Origin: Phoronis ovalis
Taxonomy: Eukaryota; Phoronida; Phoronidae
Length of the DNA stretch: 14,421 bases
Assembly: GCA_028565635.1 (NCBI GenBank)
Contig: JAOXYB010032496.1
Coordinates: 1 to 14,421 of the forward strand
Direction of reading: 5' to 3'
Both the position numbers and the translations under genes were made by a program. The notes beneath the pieces are model-generated. The model made no database searches. It saw nothing but the letters and a program-made list of their open reading frames with translations, and was not told the DNA's origin. Below, one piece after another: positions 8,925-14,421 of the stretch. The first letter of the stretch is position 1, and the number at the start of each line of letters is the position of its first letter.

Positions 8925-10472
8925 AGCAAAAATAACACGAGTACCTAGATTATAACCGAAGGAGTTTTTGTGTTACAAAGTTAGATTGCAAACCAAAGAA
9001 CTATCAAAAATGCTGTTAACCTATGAATATCTTGTAATTTTATTGATTCCTCAGCACTATTTGGTACAACACATTTTCTTGTTCTTTATTTACTAGAAAT
9101 GAAGAAATAAAGTTTATATACAAGTAGGCAATGAGAGCTAAGTCTAGTAAAACATCCAGCCACATAGACAGTAAACAGTTAAAACAATAATTATTATTAT
9201 TTAGTTTGTCTTGACACAAATAATTAACTTTGTACCATCACAAGCCATATGTGATCTCACAAAGCAACAAACTTAATGTACATGTACAGGTTATTTGTAA
9301 CAACAGTTAAATGGACAGTTTAATATTTTGAAATAGACATCTGAATTATTCTCTCAATGCATACTGTACTGAGCAATTATATAGACATAAATTGCCCTTA
9401 TTTCATACCATTATTATGTTTTCATTTTTTAATAATTTTTAAATTTGTACAGAACATTACAACTTGAATAAACCAACAGGGTGAGTCACCAAATTGACAG
9501 CCAAGTGAATACACAAGTCACATATTCTGAAATTTATGCAGACTGAGTATGAACATATGTTGCATGCATAATTCCTGACAACTATGCTATCTACTTTATC
9601 ATGGATTTACTTTGAGCAAATAAAATAGCCAGTAAAGACACAAGCATAGCAGTAACAAAAGCGCAAAAGAAAATTTCTGTTACAAATAGGATTCCTGGTT
9701 GAGTTTAATAACGATGAGATGTTGCAATGCTGAATTTTATGTCATCATATCAGTCTACCATATAAGGAAGGAAAGGAAGTTCGATAAGTGAGCCATGAAA
9801 GACATGATTATGGTTTGGGCATCTATGTCTTGACCAATCAGAGAATATACCTACGCTCTTGTGAACTTTGAATCTTAATCTATAAACTAGCTAACACATA
9901 TATACAGCTGGTTATTCATATCACACATTGTATTCTGTCCAGCTGGTGGACACAGTTGTTCAACTAAAGATTAGGATGAGTTCCTATGCACAAGTCTGTT
10001 AGGCTGTTTTTTTTCATTGTATCAAATAAAACCTGGTCAGTTATTAGAGATTAATGAATGCTTACTGCTTTTGCTTATCCGTTTTGTCGCCATTTAATTA
10101 GCAATTAATGTTCAAAGCAAAGTACTGAATCTTGACTTAAGACATAAATCGAGAGATTATGTATTTTATAAACAAGAACATTTTTCAGTATGAACATGTA
10201 ACTCTGATATCCACCAGCTGATTTTGCCGTACTAATAATTAATTAAAAGGATATCACAAACCTACTATTACTGTAAGTAAAAATGTAAAGCGTGTAGCAA
10301 AAAAGGTCGAATATCGATGTAATCTTTAATATATTTAATTAAGTAAGAAGCATACCAAATCCATACCTGTAAACCTGCTTCATTTCAAATATTGATGTTA
10401 CAAGATCTTACTTCTATAATTATATATCCAATTTTAGAGACAAATGGGCAGTGAGCAGAGGTCTTATGATAA

Positions 10473-10478
10473 TTTATT
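10473..10478 (-). terminator. Candidate polyadenylation signal of the minus-strand gene
   Basis: TTTATT on the plus strand is AATAAA on the minus strand. It lies 90 bases beyond the stop codon of the minus-strand candidate gene, a suitable distance. It supports the orientation of that gene but is not proof. Confidence 0.4.
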
Positions 10479-10568
10479 TAAGATTTGAGAATCTGTCTCA
10501 TAATTTATGAAACTGGGCCAATTGCCTATCTACTGTCAAACCTCCTTGTGCGTAGCTTATAACTTGCA

Positions 10569-10880
10569 TTATAACAGTATACAAAGTTTACTATTTTGTT
10601 GTTCATTAGAACTTAATTTACTTCCTCTTCTACTTCTGTTGGATTTTTTTGTTGCTTTTTCGTTTTCTATATATTTGTTTGAAATTTTCGAACTTTTACC
10701 ATTTTCCTTCTTCTTAACATCTTCATTCAAATCAGTCAACACAGTTGTTTCTGATTGGTTGTTTGCATGAAGCGGACTTGGTACATGAAGCTGCTGCAAC
10801 ATTCTTGCGTCTGTACCAGTTAGTTGACTCTGATGAGAATGTTTCTCATTTGTCTCAATATAATCATGTGCATCTTCTGT
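10569..10880 (-). CDS. Last exon of minus-strand candidate (polybasic plus CILL)
   Basis: 104 codons open in phase 0 from the acceptor TTTTTGTATCCCAG (10894-10881) to TAA at 10571-10569. Content is TEDAHDYIETNEKHSHQ at the start, then a long hydrophilic, Lys/Asn/Ser-rich part, then QQNSKLCILL. Low hydrophobicity along the whole length is unlike the random AT-rich open frames elsewhere in the window and speaks for real coding. Confidence 0.5.
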   Translation of the reverse strand, partial: TEDAHDYIETNEKHSHQSQLTGTDARMLQQLHVPSPLHANNQSETTVLTDLNEDVKKKENGKSSKISNKYIENEKATKKSNRSRRGSKLSSNEQQNSKLCILL

Positions 10881-13565
10881 CTGGGATACAAAAAATAAAT
10901 TTGCTTTGATTTACCTTTTCTAACGATACATTCCTTTGGTAAAAATGTTATTTGTCCAGTGTATATAACTTGACCAACATGTATTAGCACCATTTTCCTT
11001 ATAACCACATTTTACTGAAAAGAGTTTATTCAAGTAATCGTACTGTAAAAACATGGCAGATTCTTTCATCAAACTGTATTGACTACTTTATAATATATGT
11101 ATGTCAATAAAAACTGTGCATATACATGCCGTACAGCCACAAAACAGTATTATATTTTTTTTACTTATTTATTTAAGGTTTACAAGCAAAATAAATTCAG
11201 TGATAAACTGTAACCATTTTCACAGTGTGCAAGCTTATTAATATTCTATCAAAAGTTGTACTACCCTATTCCCCCTAAAAAAATAGATTTGGAAACTCAC
11301 TGGATTGAGAACATCAGATTCTCTTCTTATACTTGGTACTGGCGATGGTGCTGGAGATTTCATCAGTATACTTATTTTCTTGTGTTGAATTATCTGTGAG
11401 CTTCCTAAAAATAATATCACATTAGCCCTATTATCATGTTCAAAATACACAGCAAAGCTTGCACTGGAAAGAATTCCATCACTGCCCTCAAACCATGTTT
11501 TTACGCAATGAGGTAAATATGGTTTACCTATTCTTATCGGAAGTGTTCTAATTTACAAAAAAATTAGTTGCCAAAACTAGAATAGTTGCTGGCTTCTATG
11601 ACCTTTAAATGACTTTTCAACATTGACTATATTTCATCATTTATGATCATCCTTTCCCTCTGTGTGACTGACCTATTTCACTAGCTATCTGCTTAATTCA
11701 CTGTTATACCTGTTATTTAAGTTGCAGTCTGATTGGCACCTAGAATTTTTAGGCGAAAATTGAAGCGGTTAAGCCCATGCCAGACATTAGTCGAGACTGG
11801 ATGACCACTAAATGCCTAAAATCCTACCTTTTAAATGTTTCGCCTCATTTTGAGATTTTGAACTGACCTCTTAAAGACCTTTGGACCTGAAAGTCAACTC
11901 TCCAGACCCTGTGGCTATCATAACGCAAGTGAAATAAGGAATAATTCTGTATTTCAGCACCACCTGGTGGGATTATTATTTTTAATAAGCCGCAACTTTA
12001 GTAATATGAGCTTCAAAACGTTGTTTTTAACATAGCTTTTTCAAAATATGTGTAACCTTCATTTTATTTCCTAGTTGAAATAGTTTCCATGGAAACATAA
12101 TGCAGACTGCAACTTTTTAAGTGGATGAAAAGTGAATGTCTTTCAAATACATTTCCCCACCCCTAAATACGGATAATGTTTACAGTTTTTTACGTAAATG
12201 CAAAGTAATATAGTTATATTACTCAAAAATACCCCGACCATTTTTAATTTACTGTTATAAAAAAGCCAACGCACAAAAAAGGATCATTATACGAGTCGTA
12301 AGTGGCATTATTAGAATGCTTTTGCCTTTTTATTCAGAAAGGATCGTAAAATAAATCAAGGACGCTGCATAAACTAAACAAGTTACTCAGCAGGGATTAC
12401 TCATATTAATTTCAAGAAAAAAATATTCATTTAGGAGTGGGGATTTTATGTTTTTGATAGCCGGAAGTACCTTCTAAAATTTTCTGCCAGAACTCTTTCG
12501 CGTAATTTGACAGATAACTGAACAATTTGCGCATTATAATTCAGACTGCATGATTATGTAACAAATTGAACTGTGAATGCTATTATAAGATATCAGTATA
12601 GCCACAAAGATATTATTTTAAAAACATGAGTTCATTTGCGAAAATGAAAAAAAATCATTGTTTACTAGCCGTTTATATGATGTATCAGCATTAAGGGTGA
12701 ATTATAATAAAAATACCAAGGCAGCAGAAACTACACTTCTTTATTTTCGACAGAGACATAATATTTATAAGCCAGTTTTTGTGTATATTACATTTATACA
12801 ATTGTAAATGACATGAACTATTAAATATGTCAGCTTGTTTTACTTTTTTTAATCATGACTGCCATTTTATAAACCCTGCACGATCCATGCGAAGTACATA
12901 TTAAACAAATTAGTTTAAACATTAAAAGTCAAGCATTTCAGTATTACGCAATATTATGTATGGATATAAGAGAAAACTTAAAATAACATTTTAAATACTG
13001 GGGGTATTATAAATTTCTTTTACTGGTGATAAGCCCAAAGCGAAATTGCTATTCAATTTTCCTTGCTAGAATCCAAATGAACTCTTCAGGCCCAAAGCGA
13101 ATACAATCACTTTTCCGTATCAGCGGGTACAGCATGAGCTAAAATCCATAGCAGGCACAAGGCGTAATGTAAGGCACTCTTCCGGAGGTAATTTCCTAGG
13201 CACAGAGCGCTCACACACATTTCCATACCACGGATTTTTTAAACATACCACATTAACCCATCCCAGTTATGAAATTTTCTCTAGTATAATCATTCAAAAG
13301 ATACTGAAGTAAACACAGAATGTATGAGTTATCTTGTAATACAATATAATATAATAATAACTAAAATGTCCCAAATATATAGTTTAAGTCACTTTTTGCC
13401 TGGTGTTGAAGTGTTTTTATTTTCAGGAATTATTTCTTTCAAGTTATTATCTGTCGTATTGGTGAACGGATTCACGTCAATAAACGGTAAAGAAAGGGAA
13501 GAACTTGAATCATCATAGGAATCTTCGGTTTGAATAATACTATTTGCTTTCTCCTTCTCCTTTAC
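10569..13565 (-). CDS. Unrecognised minus-strand gene, three candidate 3' exons, CaaX-like C-terminus
   Basis: Three segments, 13565-13393, 11547-11301 and 10880-10569, can be joined in one frame: 173, 247 and 312 bases, 732 in total, or 243 residues plus stop. The phases at both junctions fit and each boundary is GT-AG. The first exon is Ser/Asp/Asn-rich (DSYDDSSSSLSLPFIDVNPF). The middle one has a part with beta-strand-like hydrophobic pattern (FAVYFEHDNRANVILFL) and a proline-rich SPAPSPVPSIRRES. The last is hydrophilic, becomes Lys/Arg-rich (KKSNRSRRGSK) and ends KLCILL. A final Cys-Ile-Leu-Leu after a basic stretch fits a CaaX box for geranylgeranylation, so the protein may be anchored at membranes. 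I do not recognise the family. The 5' end would lie upstream or beyond the right edge. Open length and phase agreement are the only support; the last two exons are better than the first. Confidence 0.4.
10881..11300 (-). other. Putative intron of the minus-strand candidate gene
   Basis: 420 bases from donor GTGAGT (11300) to acceptor CAG (10881). It contains short unsupported open frames and no recognised element. Confidence 0.4.
11301..11547 (-). CDS. Internal exon of minus-strand candidate
   Basis: 82 codons are open from acceptor TTTTTTTGTAAATTAG to a good donor GTGAGT. It encodes LPIRIGKPYLPHCVKTWFEG and onward, ending SPAPSPVPSIRRESDVLNP. Two other strong acceptors lie inside (TTCTTTCCAG ending near 11475 and TTATTTTTAG ending near 11403), so the true exon could be shorter. 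The proline-rich 3' half is common to all versions that keep this frame. Confidence 0.4.
11957..11970 (-). promoter_or_regulatory. Second CTCF-like motif
   Basis: GCACCACCTGGTGG reads on the minus strand as CCACCAGGTGGTGC, matching the CTCF core at 13 of 14 positions. It has the same orientation as the motif at 1146-1159. The flanks of the two sites do not match, so it is not a second copy of the MITE. Confidence 0.3.
12083..12096. promoter_or_regulatory. RFX-type X-box palindrome
   Basis: GTTTCCATGGAAAC is a perfect 14-base palindrome and fits the RFX consensus RYYNYY-N2-RRNRAC at every position. X-boxes of this form drive ciliary genes in animals. No ciliary gene has been identified next to it, so the role is open. 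Confidence 0.35.
13033..13224 (-). repeat. Four diverged copies of a roughly 30-bp two-box module
   Basis: On the minus strand, four blocks share a GGAAAAGTG-like box, a spacer and a CGCTTTGKGCCT-like box. They occupy about 13224-13198, 13183-13153, 13116-13088 and 13062-13031. The blocks are 27, 31, 29 and 32 bases long and 41-67 bases apart (start to start). The best pair of second boxes shares 12 identical bases (GCCCAAAGCGAA on the plus strand, at 13033 and 13090). This may be an eroded tandem repeat or a cluster of protein-binding sites. Confidence 0.5.
13393..13565 (-). CDS. Possible upstream exon of minus-strand candidate
   Basis: 57 codons are open, encoding VKEKEKANSIIQTEDSYDDS and onward to NTSTPGKK, and ending in phase 2 before GTGACT. 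The phase fits the 11547-11301 exon. The acceptor used here (GATATAG at 13566) has no pyrimidine tract and is weak. The same frame is also open further upstream for 52 codons from an ATG at 13724, broken only by the TAG at 13568-13566. An alternative exon uses the donor GTAAAG at 13565 and another frame (FGKAHKSVESKRRY); it also ends in phase 2. Confidence 0.25.
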
Positions 13566-14421
13566 CTATATCTCCTTTTGGATTCTACTGACTTGTGTGC
13601 TTTCCCAAATCTGTAATGTGTAAAGATCAATGTTAACTTCCCTGTACAACTTGTAAACATAAAGGGTGTCCAAGCACTGTGCATGCCACTTTTTTACACG
13701 TAACACTAACAATAATTCATTCATTAACTATGAAGTATAAAACGGGGATTATCAAAGAATAAGGCACCATTTAATGAATAAAATGGTAAAATATAAACAG
13801 ACATAGGACAAGACACCAAAGTATGTTGTGTTTTCTCTGAAGCTGCATAACTAATAAAAGTTACTATTTACTCCCAGCGTTTGCAAGATGAGAAACTTGA
13901 AAAAGTATAGTACCAACCTGGAAAACTTCCTTTATTCAATTCGTTTTTCAAATTCTGCTTCTCTAAAGCAAGCAAGCAAGCAATAACACATTGAGCTCTA
14001 ATATAGCAAGACCAAACTAATGCTATATTTCCCGCGTTCTTAATGTGAAAATGCGCAATTTTGCTGAGAAATCTAATGAGGGAATCATAAATTATACACT
14101 GACTGAAGAGTTTTAAGAGGTAAATCGTAGGGGAATGCTGTACCAGTTGCACTGTTCTCATATTATCTGTTTGTGCCCTTGATGTTGGTAATTCCAGTCA
14201 GTATTTCATCGTCTCCAATGTTTTAGTTATGAATTCTACTCTGTTTATGACAAGTACCACTGAAACAAGATTTATAATATTTTTTTTCTTTTTTGATAAA
14301 CATTCCTACCCCTTCAGTTATCTATCTATGAGGTACTAAGAGTGGAATTGTCTGCGTTTAATTAAATCGTTCACAGAGAATCATTGAGTGTTGCAAACAT
14401 ATTTTATAGACCTCCTGTATA
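13566..14421. other. Right end of window, no supported gene
   Basis: AT-rich sequence. On the minus strand a 97-codon frame (14161-13868) has no recognisable motif and is probably chance. A short AAGC tandem run lies near 13966-13983. A 9-base inverted repeat (14000-14008 with 14021-14029) adjoins TTTCCCGC at 14028-14035, which matches the E2F core; this is too short to call. Confidence 0.4.

Larger units (their letters stand above)
6466..10472. other. 3' untranslated region of FRA10AC1 and AT-rich intergenic DNA
   Basis: The FRA10AC1 3' UTR starts here. The first canonical AATAAA after the stop is at 7388-7393; further AATAAA or ATTAAA hexamers follow (for example near 7667 and 9103), so the cleavage site is undetermined. 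Open frames of 60-95 codons occur on the minus strand (about 6665-6937, 7344-7532, 7879-8073, 8159-8431, 8531-8818). They have compositions rich in Phe, Tyr, Ile and Leu, as expected from random AT-rich sequence, and no recognisable motifs. An 11-base C run lies at 8914-8924. No tRNA-like box, mobile element or gene was seen. Confidence 0.6.
11548..13392. other. Putative large intron of the minus-strand gene, or its upstream region
   Basis: About 1.8 kb of AT-rich DNA. It holds a CTCF-like motif (11957-11970), an RFX/X-box palindrome (12083-12096) and a diverged four-copy module (13033-13224), listed separately. No further exon could be supported. If the 13393-13565 segment is not an exon, the gene could instead begin in this region. 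Confidence 0.4.

Noticed and set aside
10507-10770. 87-codon plus-strand frame rich in Leu and Phe
   Set aside because: It is the antisense shadow of the hydrophilic last exon of the minus-strand candidate.
10569-13565. Identity of the minus-strand gene as PPP1R16-type PP1 regulator or as RAD9
   Set aside because: PPP1R16 proteins share a C-terminal CaaX, and RAD9 has a strand pattern vaguely like FAVYFEHDNRANVILF. However, no ankyrin repeats or RVxF-type motif, and no other RAD9 landmark, are visible; the RAD9 C-terminus also does not end in CaaX.
13966-13983. AAGC tetranucleotide run
   Set aside because: Only about four copies; too short to be notable beyond a mention.
13868-14161. 97-codon minus-strand frame considered as a further exon of the minus-strand gene
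   Set aside because: No fit with the downstream splice phases could be established, the composition is hydrophobic and mixed, and no conserved pattern is visible.
1-14421. tRNA, rRNA, CRISPR arrays or bacterial operon signals
   Set aside because: Read through for internal promoter boxes, cloverleaf ends and regularly spaced repeats; nothing matched, apart from the minisatellite, which has no spacers.

Overview
The window looks like AT-rich animal nuclear DNA. Genes are split into short exons with GT-AG introns, and mobile-element debris lies between and inside them. Nothing in it is bacterial: no operons, Shine-Dalgarno sites, tRNA or rRNA genes, or CRISPR. The closest protein resemblance is to the metazoan FRA10AC1 family. 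Together with a decayed non-LTR retroelement and short inverted-repeat elements this suggests an invertebrate, most likely an arthropod; that placement is an inference.

Layout. (1) Positions 1-860, minus strand: a heavily decayed reverse-transcriptase ORF of a CR1/Jockey-like LINE, truncated by the window edge. (2) 1034-1243: a short non-autonomous inverted-repeat element with perfect 31-bp terminal repeats and a CTCF-like motif inside. (3) 1602-6465, plus strand: ten coding exons of a FRA10AC1 homologue. All splice phases agree and 301 residues run to the stop; the exon with the start codon was not found. The intron at 4868-5654 holds a PIF/Harbinger-like MITE with almost identical 54-bp arms and a five-copy 19-bp minisatellite close to the next splice acceptor. 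(4) 6466-10472: 3' untranslated and intergenic DNA with no supportable gene. (5) 10569-13565, minus strand: a tentative gene of at least three phase-compatible exons, ending in a polybasic stretch and a CaaX-like C-terminus, with an AATAAA signal 90 bases past the stop. I do not recognise the family. (6) Between and beyond these candidate exons lie a second CTCF-like motif, a perfect RFX/X-box palindrome, and a four-copy diverged repeat module at 13033-13224.

The two genes converge tail to tail with about 4.1 kb between their stop codons. FRA10AC1 is a nuclear protein linked to the spliceosome. The minus-strand candidate, if real, would be a prenylated membrane-associated protein. Nothing suggests that they act together. 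No complete novel system was seen. The items most worth checking are the CaaX gene, the repeat module at 13.0-13.2 kb and the recent intronic MITE/minisatellite pair.
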